Assembly: GCA_965661575.1 (NCBI GenBank)
Contig: CBFIEJ010000024.1
Location: 1-32,193 of the forward strand
Direction of reading: 5' to 3'
Origin: UA16 sp965661575
GTDB lineage: Bacteria; Bacteroidota; Bacteroidia; Flavobacteriales_D; Sanyastnellaceae
DNA length: 32,193 nucleotides
Part shown: positions 24,303-31,964 of the stretch, piece after piece
Layout of the letters: the number at the start of each line of letters is the position of its first letter
Position numbering within the stretch: the stretch's first letter is position 1
Made by a program: the position numbers and the translations under genes
The notes under the pieces: model-generated
Told to the model about the DNA's origin: nothing
Seen by the model: the letters and a program-made list of their open reading frames with translations, nothing else
Database searches by the model: none

Positions 24303-24896
24303 ATGAGTTTAGTAGGAAAAGAGTTTCCAGACGTGACGCTTAAAGCCATGGATTACCTCGGAGACGATAAAGAAATCAATGTTCTGGAGATGTGCAAAAA
24401 GGAAGGCAAGAAAGTATTGCTTTTTTGGTACCCAAAAGACTTTACCTATGTGTGCCCAACCGAACTTTTTGCCTTTCAAGAAACAGTTGAGGAATTTGGT
24501 AAGCGCAATTGTTTGGTGTTGGGAGCAAGTTGTGATACGAACGAGGTGCATTTCGCGTGGCTATCTACACCGAGGGAAGAGGGAGGAATTGAGGGTGTGG
24601 AGTACCCAATCCTATCAGATACATGGCGAAAACTAGCGGGTGAACTGAACATCACTGACCTCGCAGACAATGTTTCTTACCGTGCGACATACCTCTTGGA
24701 CGAGCAGGGGGTTTGTTTTCATGAGTCAGTGAATGATATGCCCATTGGAAGAAACGTGAATGAATATTTACGCATTTTGGACGCCAAGATTTTCAACGAG
24801 AAAAACGGAGAGGTCTGTCCGGCAAATTGGGAAGAAGGAAAGCGCGCCATGGCTGAGTCACGTGAGGGGGTGATCAACTACAGCCAAGGAAAATAA
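24303..24896 (+). CDS. Typical 2-Cys peroxiredoxin (AhpC/Prx1 class)
   Basis: 197 residues. The peroxidatic Cys51 is in DFTYVCPTEL and the resolving Cys172 in GEVCPANW, which defines a typical 2-Cys enzyme that forms intersubunit disulfides. The protein reduces hydrogen peroxide and organic peroxides in the cytoplasm. There is no AhpF gene here; instead a small CGNC thioredoxin begins six bases after the stop and is the likely electron donor. Lengths and motifs are complete, with YSQGK at the end. A good -7 box lies upstream, and no OxyR binding site was recognised by eye. Confidence 0.95.
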   Translation: MSLVGKEFPDVTLKAMDYLGDDKEINVLEMCKKEGKKVLLFWYPKDFTYVCPTELFAFQETVEEFGKRNCLVLGASCDTNEVHFAWLSTPREEGGIEGVEYPILSDTWRKLAGELNITDLADNVSYRATYLLDEQGVCFHESVNDMPIGRNVNEYLRILDAKIFNEKNGEVCPANWEEGKRAMAESREGVINYSQGK

Positions 24897-24902
24897 ATCC
24901 TC

Positions 24903-25202
24903 ATGCTTGAGTTGAAAGAAGACAATCTGGCACAAGTCATGGAGCCTCGCTCTGTGGTCCTATATGGTGCGCCATGGTGTGGGAACTGTCGCCTATTGAA
25001 GCCTAAGTTCAAAAAATTAGGCGGTGAAACGGAAGAAGTGCAGTTTGTCTATGTGAATGCAGAAAAGTTTACGGAGTCCCGAGGACTCGCAGACGTAAGC
25101 AATCTCCCGACAATAGCTGCCTTTGAGAACGGAACGCTCATAGCCCAAAAACAAGGCAACAAGATTGATCTAGTCAAAGAGCTGTTGCAACAATTCACAT
25201 GA
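24903..25202 (+). CDS. Small thioredoxin-family protein
   Basis: 99 residues, a near-minimal thioredoxin fold without signal peptide. The active site is APWCGNCR (Cys26, Cys29), rather than the usual CGPC, and the cis-proline loop is SNLPTIAAF. It lies six bases after the peroxiredoxin gene and its stop overlaps the next start (ATGA), so it is probably made with the peroxiredoxin and re-reduces it. The Asn in CGNC in place of Pro may shift the redox potential; that is inference. Its own reductase is not in the window. Confidence 0.92.
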   Translation: MLELKEDNLAQVMEPRSVVLYGAPWCGNCRLLKPKFKKLGGETEEVQFVYVNAEKFTESRGLADVSNLPTIAAFENGTLIAQKQGNKIDLVKELLQQFT

Positions 25203-25456
25203 GACTGCCCATTATAAAACACCTGGTCACCAACGAATCATTGGACAAGAGCCAGATTGAAACAACCGTTGAGGTGTTGATCGAGCTGTCAGAGGCACGC
25301 GGAATCAAAGACGAGGAAATGGATGCGATTGGTGAGTTGGTTTCCAATTGTGAAGGCGCCATCGCGGTCATGGAGGACATTGCCGAAAATGGTACACCGA
25401 TGAAGGATGCGCTGAACGGGTTTATGAAACGAGTAATTGGCTCCACGGATAGTTGA
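25199..25456 (+). CDS. Small DUF6952-like protein of the peroxiredoxin operon
   Basis: 85 residues, acidic and probably all helical, with no membrane span. It begins MRLPIIKHLVTNES and contains the stretch ARGIKDEEMDAIGELVSNCE and a C-terminal ALNGFMKRVIGS. From memory this matches a small family (DUF6952) that follows peroxiredoxin and thioredoxin genes in Flavobacteriia; no function is known. The ATG overlaps the thioredoxin stop, so synthesis is coupled. There is a single Cys (in SNCEG), so a simple CxxC redox role is not supported. It may be an accessory or regulator of the peroxidase pair. Confidence 0.72.
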   Translation: MRLPIIKHLVTNESLDKSQIETTVEVLIELSEARGIKDEEMDAIGELVSNCEGAIAVMEDIAENGTPMKDALNGFMKRVIGSTDS

Positions 25457-25509
25457 TGGCTTGATTCCTTGTAGCTGTTTCTGTGCACTCAAGGAGACAT
25501 TGCAACATA

Positions 25510-25535
25510 AAAAAAGGGGCTCAAACCCCTTTTTT
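25510..25535. terminator. Bidirectional terminator between convergent genes
   Basis: AAAAAAGGGG, loop CTCAAA, CCCCTTTTTT. The A/T runs flank a GGGG/CCCC core, so it can serve both the peroxiredoxin operon (plus) and the T9SS cargo gene (minus) whose stop is at 25554. Confidence 0.85.
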
Positions 25536-25553
25536 GTTGCCTACCCTCCAAGA

Positions 25554-26852
25554 TCAATCAACAACAACAAGTCGTTCTTGATGTACGGCACCATTTCCTG
25601 TGCGAACAATGACCGTATACATTCCAGGTGGCACAGCAGCCAAATCAACTTCCCCAGATGCATACAAAGGAGCTTGAAGCACCTTGGATCCTTTGAGGTC
25701 GTACAAAACAACATCAGCGTTGTTTCCTTCGAAGGTTAAAATCACACCGCTTCCAGACGGAATCAAATTGGGTCGAATCGTGATTGCCGAAGCTTCTGCA
25801 TTCGAAACGTCGCTATTGGTGCCGTCTCCGAAGATGACATTGTCATAATAAAAAGTCTGGCTTCCTGCGAGGTATCCTTCATTGCCAAAGTCGAAGAAGA
25901 TTGAAAGGATGCTGTAGTCGTATCCGAAATTGATGGACTGGGTTCCTGGAACGTTTTGGAAGAAATCAAAAGTCACGGTGGTCCATTCACCGGCCACAGG
26001 AACATTGAGCTGGGTTTCCACTGAATTGGCTTGCTCGAGGTATTCCTCAGCTTTCATCCGAATTGCAGCTCCAGCGGTCGGAACCCAGACATCTACACTG
26101 ATCTCCGTAGCCCCTGATTCGAAAGGAATGGGTTCTGCGAAGCCAGCGACAGTGCTCATGGTTGTTCCTGAATAATTCAAAGACTGCCAATGCTTTGTCA
26201 CTTTCATGACGTGATTGCTAGCGTCCATTGGGTCTACAGCTAGCTCAGCATAGTTTCCAGCAAAGGAGGTCGTCTGGTAGTGAACACCCTCATTTTCGTG
26301 GTCAATAGGCAAGCTAACCTGCTCTAAACCCAGCGTGCTTTGATACAGTTCAAAATCATCAAAATAGAAGGTGGAGAAGTACGTTCCATCTCCTTCGATG
26401 CCGTAATCAAGCATAAACGCCACCTGATTAAAAATGCCTCCAGGGACGCCTGTAAAGTCCCAAGTGAGGGTCTCCCAAGCATTGGAAGTAGTGGTCAATG
26501 CGTCGAGTTCAATCACCTCTAACCCTTCGAGCTTCAGTTTCATGACCGCCCCTTCTACAGGAGAATAAACCTTCAGACGAAAAGCCCCAACTTCTGTGAG
26601 GTCCAAATAACCTGGCAACGTGACAATGCTTCCAGCCCAAACATTCCCCTCGGGGTATCGAATCATTTGCGCAACATTTGCGCTTGTATTGATGCCTGAT
26701 GGGTCGGGATTTTCGACAATCAAGGTTTCGGCCATTTCGAAATTGGTGAATTCCGGGGTTGTTTCTGCAGTTTCAAAATCGAACGGAGGGTTGATTTGTG
26801 CTTGCGCAAGGGAGACAACACAAACGGAGAGAAAGAGGATAAAATGTTTCAA
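25554..26852 (-). CDS. T9SS cargo with two carbohydrate-binding-like beta-sandwich modules
   Basis: 432 residues. A signal peptide (KHFILFLSVCVVSLAQAQ) precedes two related modules of about 160 residues (about 20-185 and 190-345). Each runs from a PFDFE/PIDHE-type opening through a central strand (ETLTWDFTGVPGG versus TTVTFDFFQNVPG) to a closing FYFDDFELY or FYYDNVIFG, a pattern common to glycan-binding CBM-like domains. A T9SS type A sorting domain follows from about 355 (ITIRPNLIPSGSGVILTF, PPGMYTVIVRTG), with a degenerate YPNP motif. No ATG fits; the start is TTG 26852. It sits near a GH30 glycosidase on the same strand, so glycan binding at the cell surface is inferred. A terminator just upstream suggests it has its own promoter. 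Confidence 0.82.
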   Translation of the reverse strand: MKHFILFLSVCVVSLAQAQINPPFDFETAETTPEFTNFEMAETLIVENPDPSGINTSANVAQMIRYPEGNVWAGSIVTLPGYLDLTEVGAFRLKVYSPVEGAVMKLKLEGLEVIELDALTTTSNAWETLTWDFTGVPGGIFNQVAFMLDYGIEGDGTYFSTFYFDDFELYQSTLGLEQVSLPIDHENEGVHYQTTSFAGNYAELAVDPMDASNHVMKVTKHWQSLNYSGTTMSTVAGFAEPIPFESGATEISVDVWVPTAGAAIRMKAEEYLEQANSVETQLNVPVAGEWTTVTFDFFQNVPGTQSINFGYDYSILSIFFDFGNEGYLAGSQTFYYDNVIFGDGTNSDVSNAEASAITIRPNLIPSGSGVILTFEGNNADVVLYDLKGSKVLQAPLYASGEVDLAAVPPGMYTVIVRTGNGAVHQERLVVVD

Positions 26853-26938
26853 AAGAGATTGAATAGAAGATGGGGCGCTCGATCATTCCGAGCGTGCTTG
26901 ACGCACGATGCTAAGTTACACAGGAAGGCATGATTAGA

Positions 26939-26966
26939 AAAGAGGGCGCCACAGGGCGCCCTCTTT
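26939..26966 (-). terminator. Terminator of the small membrane protein / GH30 transcript
   Basis: A 12-pair stem (core AGAGGGCGCC / GGCGCCCTCT, loop ACAG) read on the minus strand is followed by TTTTCT. It lies 15 bases past the stop of the 82-residue gene. Confidence 0.8.
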
Positions 26967-26980
26967 ACACTCAAAGGAAA

Positions 26981-27229
26981 TTATTTTCGGCTTGTGACAT
27001 AGAAAAGGACGGCTAGAATGGCGCTGGTCGCGAGGTTGCCGACGGCAGTTGCGCCCTCTGCAACACCAGTAGCGACATGATAACCTATGATGGCTACCCA
27101 CATCATCTGAACCAAAGCGTAGACACGGCCAAAAGAAGCGAGACTTTCTCCCGCGAGATCATTTGTTTTCCATGCAATGATGCCCATTGCCAAGAAGGTC
27201 ACTTCAACAAACTCACCAAAGGTGTGCAT
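26981..27229 (-). CDS. Small hydrophobic membrane protein, unknown
   Basis: 82 residues with about three hydrophobic segments (FVEVTFLAMGIIAW, YALVQMMWVAIIGYHVATG, LATSAILAVLFYVTS) and a short basic tail SRK. I do not recognise the family. It is supported as a real gene by its ATG start, its own strong terminator immediately after the stop, and its place 72 bases behind the GH30 gene on the same strand. No cysteines or histidine clusters suggest an enzyme site. Confidence 0.6.
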   Translation of the reverse strand: MHTFGEFVEVTFLAMGIIAWKTNDLAGESLASFGRVYALVQMMWVAIIGYHVATGVAEGATAVGNLATSAILAVLFYVTSRK

Positions 27230-27301
27230 GTCTGGCGTTATCTCAAATCCCGCTATACCCAGAAATAGATCGTTGGCAAAAAGGCCCTGCTCCAGTTCAC
27301 T

Positions 27302-28780
27302 TCAATAAAGGATGGTGTGCATTGCGTGTGCAGCGATTTCCAATGAAACCTCCACGTCGTCAACAATTAATTTGAATGGGGTGGTTTGGTCTGTTTTATT
27401 CATGACCACTGTGACGATTTGGCCGTCGGGATTCTGGAATGATGTGCTTTCGAGTGTGCTCCGGCTCACAGTTGTACTGACGCGTTTGGCCCCAGGCTCA
27501 ATGAATTTCGAGAAGTGGCCGATGTAATAATACGTAGGGGTGTAGATCAATGTATTGTTTTGGGTATCGGCATGGATGGGGGCAAAGCAAAAGTTCTGGA
27601 CGTGATTCGGGCCGCCGTTTTCGTTCAGAAGAATATTCCAATCGGTCCAACCAACGGTGCCGCTATTGAAATCATTGATCATGGAATTTCCGTAACGCTC
27701 TGCATTGGACCAACGTTCGTAATGGTCGGCGTCAAACCCCTCTTGACAACCCTCAGTAAAGAGGAGGTTTTTGGTTGGAAAAGATTCCTTGATGTTTTTC
27801 AAGTTGTCGTATTTAGCCTCACCGCCTGTCCAGGTTTCATACCAATGAAAACCGATGCCCCAGGCATATTTGGATGCCTCAGGATCTTCGAAAATGGTGT
27901 TGGCGCGATGCGAAATCAGATCGCGATTGTGATCCCAAACGACGATATTTTTACCACCATATCCAGCACGATCAAACGCTGGGCCTAAGTTGTTTTTTAG
28001 AAAGTCACGCTCTTCTTCCGCGGTGTAGATGCACGACTCCCATCGCTGAGTTGCCATCGGCTCATTTTGGATGGTTACACCCCAGACGGGAATACCCTCA
28101 TTCTCGTAGGCTTCGATGAACTTGACGAAATAATCAGCCCAAGTTTGACGGTATTCAGGAAGCAGTTTACCACCACGAAGCATGTGGTTGTTGGTCTTCA
28201 TGAAGGCGGGAGGACTCCACGGGCTGGCATAGAAAACCAAATCGTCTTCAATGAGGGAGGCTGCCCTTTTGATCATTGGGATGCGTTTGACCTTGTCCTT
28301 CTCGATGGAAAAGGAGGCCAATGTTTCATCTCCTTCCTCAATGTAGGTGTGGCTGCCTAGGCCAAAATCGCTGCTGTGAATGCTCGTTCGGATGATGTTG
28401 TAGTTGATACCTGTTTCCGAAAAATAAGCGTTGAGCAACTCTTCTTGTTTTTCGCTGCTCAGCATCGAGAAGACCTCTGCTGAAGCATCCGTAATGGCCC
28501 CGCCGATTCCTAGAAAAGACTGAAAGGTTTTGCCAGGATTGACGAAGACTGCAATTTCTGTTTCCAAAGGTTGGGTTGCGGCTTGAAACTCTAAAACAAC
28601 ACCTTCTGTGAGCCGCTGATTTGTGTTTTCGGCGGTGACAAAGGTTCGTGCAACCGTTGGTTTTTGATTGGAAGGAGCCGTGCGTTCAATTCCTTGGCTG
28701 GTGGCGGCTTTTTCGCTATCAGCATTGCATGAAAACAATCCAAGAGACAGAAGAGGAAGACAAACAAGATAAAGCTTCAT
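27302..28780 (-). CDS. GH30-family glycoside hydrolase lipoprotein (beta-1,6-glucanase / glucosylceramidase type)
   Basis: 492 residues. The signal ends in the lipobox LFSC with Cys18, so it is a lipoprotein at the periplasmic face or on the surface. The GH30 fold is shown by FLGIGGAITDASAEVF, RTSIHSSDFG, ASPWSPPAFMKTN, the acid/base Glu240 in VTIQNEP and the nucleophile Glu343 in LFTEGCQEG, followed by the C-terminal beta domain (NPDGQIVTVVMNKTDQTTPF). Bacterial members of this type act on beta-glucans such as beta-1,6-glucan or on glucosyl/xylosyl conjugates; the subfamily cannot be fixed by eye. It is upstream of the 82-residue membrane protein and close to the two-module T9SS cargo. No SusC/SusD pair is in the window. 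Confidence 0.92.
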   Translation of the reverse strand: MKLYLVCLPLLSLGLFSCNADSEKAATSQGIERTAPSNQKPTVARTFVTAENTNQRLTEGVVLEFQAATQPLETEIAVFVNPGKTFQSFLGIGGAITDASAEVFSMLSSEKQEELLNAYFSETGINYNIIRTSIHSSDFGLGSHTYIEEGDETLASFSIEKDKVKRIPMIKRAASLIEDDLVFYASPWSPPAFMKTNNHMLRGGKLLPEYRQTWADYFVKFIEAYENEGIPVWGVTIQNEPMATQRWESCIYTAEEERDFLKNNLGPAFDRAGYGGKNIVVWDHNRDLISHRANTIFEDPEASKYAWGIGFHWYETWTGGEAKYDNLKNIKESFPTKNLLFTEGCQEGFDADHYERWSNAERYGNSMINDFNSGTVGWTDWNILLNENGGPNHVQNFCFAPIHADTQNNTLIYTPTYYYIGHFSKFIEPGAKRVSTTVSRSTLESTSFQNPDGQIVTVVMNKTDQTTPFKLIVDDVEVSLEIAAHAMHTILY

Positions 28781-28819
28781 GGCGGAGAACTTAAGAAGAA
28801 GAGTCTAACTGAAAAGGCT

Positions 28820-28827
28820 TAGTTTCG
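28820..28827 (+). promoter_or_regulatory. Possible -7 element (TAGTTTCG) for the membrane protein / desaturase operon
   Basis: TAGTTTCG (one mismatch to TAnnTTTG) directly abuts ATG 28828. If it is used, transcription would begin within or after that codon, favouring the in-frame ATG 28846 as the start. Confidence 0.35.
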
Positions 28828-28845
28828 ATGAAACAAAAATGCACT

Positions 28846-29652
28846 ATGCGGGCGATAGAAAAAAGATTAAGCGCATCAAATAATCAGTTAATTCGAGGGG
28901 CAATCTTGATATACTGGTCGATTTTCTGGATGTTCAACATCGTAGATAAAGTGATCGGCGGCAGCATGTTTTTGTGGGTGGGAAGGGATCGGTTTGCGCA
29001 GTTCCAAAAATACTTCGCATCGGCAGGACTGGAAGCGCCTATCGTTGCGGATGTGGCGTTGATTTTTGCTGCGGCGCTCGAGGTTTTTGCATTTGTCTTC
29101 ATGACCGGAGCGTTGATGTTTTATTTGAAGAGACAATCGAAGGAAGCCCGAAGCTGGTTTTTGATGGGCATTTTTTTGACGCTTGTTACATTCACATTCT
29201 TCTCATTGGGCGATCATTTGTTTGGCGACCGGTTTGAACTCTTAGAGCATACGTTGTTCTGGTTCATGACGCTTGCGTCGTGGGTGATCTTTGTCCGTTT
29301 GGAAGGAGCAGATGAGGTCGCTGGTGGCTACCTGAGCCGCCGGCAAGCCACGATCGCGGCATTGATCGCCGGCGCCTTAATTGTGACCACCAGCCTTTCC
29401 ATTTTCAACTACAACGAGGGTTATTTTTACCGGCGTTCTGCCTCCATTACGGCTGAGCCCGTGGGAGAGGATTTGTTCAAAGTTTCTTTTCCGTTTTTAG
29501 GTGGCAGCACGGTATTTGAGAAAACCATTGAGCAGTTCATGGTGGAACACCCAACGAAGCGAATTGATCACATTTACACGGTGCCCAATCCCTTGCGACT
29601 CAAGAAAGCGGATGCTTTGATTTTTTACATCATTACGGAAGAGAAACCATGA
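28846..29652 (+). CDS. Five-span membrane protein of unknown function (copy 1 of tandem pair)
   Basis: 268 residues from ATG 28846 (ATG 28828 would add six). Four spans in a DoxX-like arrangement (YWSIFWMFNIVDKVIGG, ADVALIFAAALEVFAFVFM, LMGIFLTLVTFTFFSLGD, HTLFWFMTLASWVIFV) are followed by a fifth (IAALIAGALIVTTSLSIFNY) and a soluble C-terminal part of about 75 residues ending FYIITEEKP. Conserved with its neighbour are FLWVG-D, DxxFGDRFELLEH and FPFLG...EKTIEQF..EHP. I do not recognise a named family. Its stop overlaps the ATG of copy 2 (ATGA) and the operon continues into a desaturase, so a membrane or lipid role is inferred. Confidence 0.85.
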   Translation: MRAIEKRLSASNNQLIRGAILIYWSIFWMFNIVDKVIGGSMFLWVGRDRFAQFQKYFASAGLEAPIVADVALIFAAALEVFAFVFMTGALMFYLKRQSKEARSWFLMGIFLTLVTFTFFSLGDHLFGDRFELLEHTLFWFMTLASWVIFVRLEGADEVAGGYLSRRQATIAALIAGALIVTTSLSIFNYNEGYFYRRSASITAEPVGEDLFKVSFPFLGGSTVFEKTIEQFMVEHPTKRIDHIYTVPNPLRLKKADALIFYIITEEKP

Positions 29653-30440
29653 AAGAGCAATCTGTAATCAGGCTTTCCATTCTGGTGTTTTGGACCTTTT
29701 TCTGGGGGTTGAGCGTTACGGATAAGATCATTCCCGATGTTCATTTTCTCTGGGTGGGCAAGGATTTTTTCGCCTTGTTTATTAAGTTTTTTGGGTCCTT
29801 GGGCTTGAAGAACCCTTTATTCGCAACGGTCGCGCTGGCGGGTGTCTCAGCTTTGGAGGCGGTTAATTTTTCGCTGTATGCTGTTGCGCTTTTCAACTTC
29901 ATCAGAAAGGAGTCTTTGAGTGCTGAGAAATGGTTGTTTCGGGCCATTTTATCCTCCGTGTCATTGTTCGCTTTGTTTTCGATTGCGGATCAGGTTTTTG
30001 GGGATCGTTTTCAACTATTGGAGCACGGTTTGTTTTGGTTGGTACTGGTTGCATCTTGGCTGGTGTACAAGCACATTGGAAAGGAAGAAAACGAACCGCT
30101 GAATTGGGGAAAACCGAAGACGGTAAAGGCCGCTGTTGCGCTGAGCGTTCTATTGACCGTTGGTGCTTCTGTATCGATTCTGCGGTTTTCATCGGAAACT
30201 TTTATGGAAGCCGAAAGACCTGTGAAAGGAGAAAAGTTGGAAGGGGGATTGTATAAATTCGACTTCCCTTTTCTAGCGGACAAAATTGTTTGGGAGAAGA
30301 CCATCAACACGTTCAAGGAAGAACACCCCGAATTGAAGGTCAATTACATTTACACAGGACCATCAGAGCTCAACTCGAAGAAGAAAACACACGTTCTGGT
30401 TTACGTATTCACCGAGCCTAGAAACGAACAGGAATTTTAA
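29649..30440 (+). CDS. Five-span membrane protein of unknown function (copy 2 of tandem pair)
   Basis: 263 residues, a diverged duplicate of the gene before it along its whole length: WTFFWGLSVTDKIIPD, HFLWVGKDFFALFIKFFGSL, SIADQVFGDRFQLLEHGLFW and FPFLADKIVWEKTINTFKEE align with the corresponding parts of copy 1. Four DoxX-like spans, a fifth span (VAALSVLLTVGASVSIL region) and a soluble C-terminal domain of about 70 residues are predicted. The conserved block FGDRF-LLEH, with acidic and His residues beside a span, is the best candidate for a functional site. The start overlaps the previous stop, and its own stop overlaps the desaturase ATG (TAATG). The pair may form a heterodimer; that is inference. 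Confidence 0.85.
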   Translation: MKEQSVIRLSILVFWTFFWGLSVTDKIIPDVHFLWVGKDFFALFIKFFGSLGLKNPLFATVALAGVSALEAVNFSLYAVALFNFIRKESLSAEKWLFRAILSSVSLFALFSIADQVFGDRFQLLEHGLFWLVLVASWLVYKHIGKEENEPLNWGKPKTVKAAVALSVLLTVGASVSILRFSSETFMEAERPVKGEKLEGGLYKFDFPFLADKIVWEKTINTFKEEHPELKVNYIYTGPSELNSKKKTHVLVYVFTEPRNEQEF

Positions 30441-31297
30441 TGGGTGATTTGAACGAAGCAACCCGTGAGCGTCCAGGTCGGAGATTGATCAAGGTTCCGG
30501 GCTTTGCGTTTCCCACCATCGTTCTTGCGATAGCAACATTTTTAGCGTGGTGTTGGGTCAGCTGGCAAACATTTTTCAACGGCTTTTCATGTGCCCATGC
30601 CTGCATCATGAATACCGTACTCGCATACATTGCTTTCACGCCTCAACACGATGCTGTGCACGGATCAATTTCATCGAAATACAAGTGGTTAAATGATGCA
30701 ATAGGTCGAATATCAGGCATACCGTTGTTTTCACCATTCTATGCTTTTCAACGCCTCCATTTATCCCACCATCAGCACACCAACGATCCGGAAAAGGATC
30801 CCGATTTTTGGAGTGGAAAGGGACCGTGGTTTTTGCTTCCGCTACGTTGGTTGACTCAGGAACTCTATTACTGGTACATCTCCGCAACAAAACTGAAGGA
30901 AACATCTACACAAAGGAAGCGCGAGGTGATTTTCACCTTGTTGTTTTTCTATGGTGCTTCCGTTGGTCTGGCGATTAATGGATATTCGAGCGCTGTGATA
31001 TGGGCTTGGATTGTTCCTTCGCGTTTGGCGAGTGGAATGTTGGCCTTTCTCTTTGACTATCTCCCTCATCAACCACATCGAATCCCGATGCGAAAAGATC
31101 CGTTCAAGGCCACTCGAAACATTGAGGGTCGCGGGCTATCCCTGTTTTTTCTATCACAGAACTACCACTTGGTGCACCATACTTTTCCAACGGTTCCGTT
31201 TTATCGCTACTTGCGTTTGTGGAGGCGGCATCGGCCATGGTTTGAAGAGCGTGGAGGACAAACAGTTAAACCGCTGAACGCGCTCAGAAAAAAATGA
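30440..31297 (+). CDS. Membrane fatty acid desaturase / hydroxylase family protein
   Basis: 285 residues with several hydrophobic spans and the three diiron histidine boxes of the family: HDAVH (70-74), HLSHHQH (107-113, followed by TNDPEKDPDFW) and HLVHH (243-247). The second box with TNDP-xDPD is close to that of bacterial acyl-lipid desaturases and carotenoid hydroxylase/ketolase-like enzymes, so the substrate (acyl chain, carotenoid or alkane) is not settled. Such enzymes use oxygen and an external electron donor. It is the third gene of the tightly coupled operon and ends one base short of the convergent TetR gene. The alkane monooxygenase further right belongs to a related diiron membrane class. 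Confidence 0.9.
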   Translation: MGDLNEATRERPGRRLIKVPGFAFPTIVLAIATFLAWCWVSWQTFFNGFSCAHACIMNTVLAYIAFTPQHDAVHGSISSKYKWLNDAIGRISGIPLFSPFYAFQRLHLSHHQHTNDPEKDPDFWSGKGPWFLLPLRWLTQELYYWYISATKLKETSTQRKREVIFTLLFFYGASVGLAINGYSSAVIWAWIVPSRLASGMLAFLFDYLPHQPHRIPMRKDPFKATRNIEGRGLSLFFLSQNYHLVHHTFPTVPFYRYLRLWRRHRPWFEERGGQTVKPLNALRKK

Positions 31298-31298
31298 A

Positions 31299-31964
31299 TC
31301 AAGCGTTGAGAAGGTCGAAAACAGTTTCTTTGGCCGGCTCATTCAAATGCGGTTCAAGAACATTGAAAAGGTGACTCAAACCTTTCTTCCGAAGGGTTTT
31401 TTGGTTGGCTTCGGGGTATTTTTTTGACGAAAAATCCAACCAATACCTGCCGATGAGCAGAATGAGCTCCGCTGTATTTTCGACGCTTTCAGACGGAAGA
31501 GAGAGAACCCCGCACTGACTGGAATGCAGGACGCGTCCTATGGTCCACTGATCCAAGAACGCATTGACTCCTTGGGTCAACAACAACGCTTCAGGCTCAT
31601 TTTTCAATGCCATACTAAAATCATCGCGGAGGATGTATCGAAAGTCCCAGATGATGTCATAGGATTTAAAAATACCTTGGATGAGAGGTCCTGCTTCCGA
31701 AGCACTTGCCGAGGCACTTTCTTCTGCAAACAAAGACTTCAGTAGATCAATGTGGGCGCAGAGAATGTCTTTTTTGGATGGAAAATGGTACCACAACGTA
31801 CCTTCCAAAATTTCAGCTTGCTTTGCAATCATCGCCGTGGTGACGGTCTGAAAGCTGCGGGAATTGAATAAGATCAAACTCGTTTGAAGGATGCGGTCAC
31901 GGGTTTTTCCTGAAAAGCATGCCGTTGTGCGAAGTGTCAAGGGGTTGGCGGCGAGTTCAATCAT
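31299..31964 (-). CDS. TetR/AcrR-family transcriptional regulator
   Basis: 221 residues from ATG 31964, which overlaps the stop of the upstream alkB (ATGA); the frame extends to GTG/ATG 32018 but only by overlapping alkB. The N-terminal helix-turn-helix is clear: KTRDRILQTSLILFNSRSFQ, then VTTAMIAKQAEILEGTLWYH and FPSKKDIL. The remaining 150 residues are the helical ligand-binding domain, with no recognisable specificity. Being co-translated with alkB, it probably controls that gene, and perhaps the convergent desaturase operon, in response to an alkane, fatty acid or acyl-CoA. No palindromic operator was identified in view. Confidence 0.9.
   Translation of the reverse strand: MIELAANPLTLRTTACFSGKTRDRILQTSLILFNSRSFQTVTTAMIAKQAEILEGTLWYHFPSKKDILCAHIDLLKSLFAEESASASASEAGPLIQGIFKSYDIIWDFRYILRDDFSMALKNEPEALLLTQGVNAFLDQWTIGRVLHSSQCGVLSLPSESVENTAELILLIGRYWLDFSSKKYPEANQKTLRKKGLSHLFNVLEPHLNEPAKETVFDLLNA

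Noticed and set aside
26893..26907. Small hairpin CGTGC-TTGAC-GCACG upstream of the T9SS cargo gene
   Set aside because: Five pairs with no T run or conserved setting; probably chance.
27515..27988. 157-codon plus-strand ORF opposite the GH30 gene
   Set aside because: It lies wholly within a gene with a complete catalytic fold on the other strand and resembles no family.
31283..31310. Imperfect hairpin between the desaturase and TetR stop codons
   Set aside because: The stem has a mismatch and lies mostly within both coding ends, so a terminator call is not supported.
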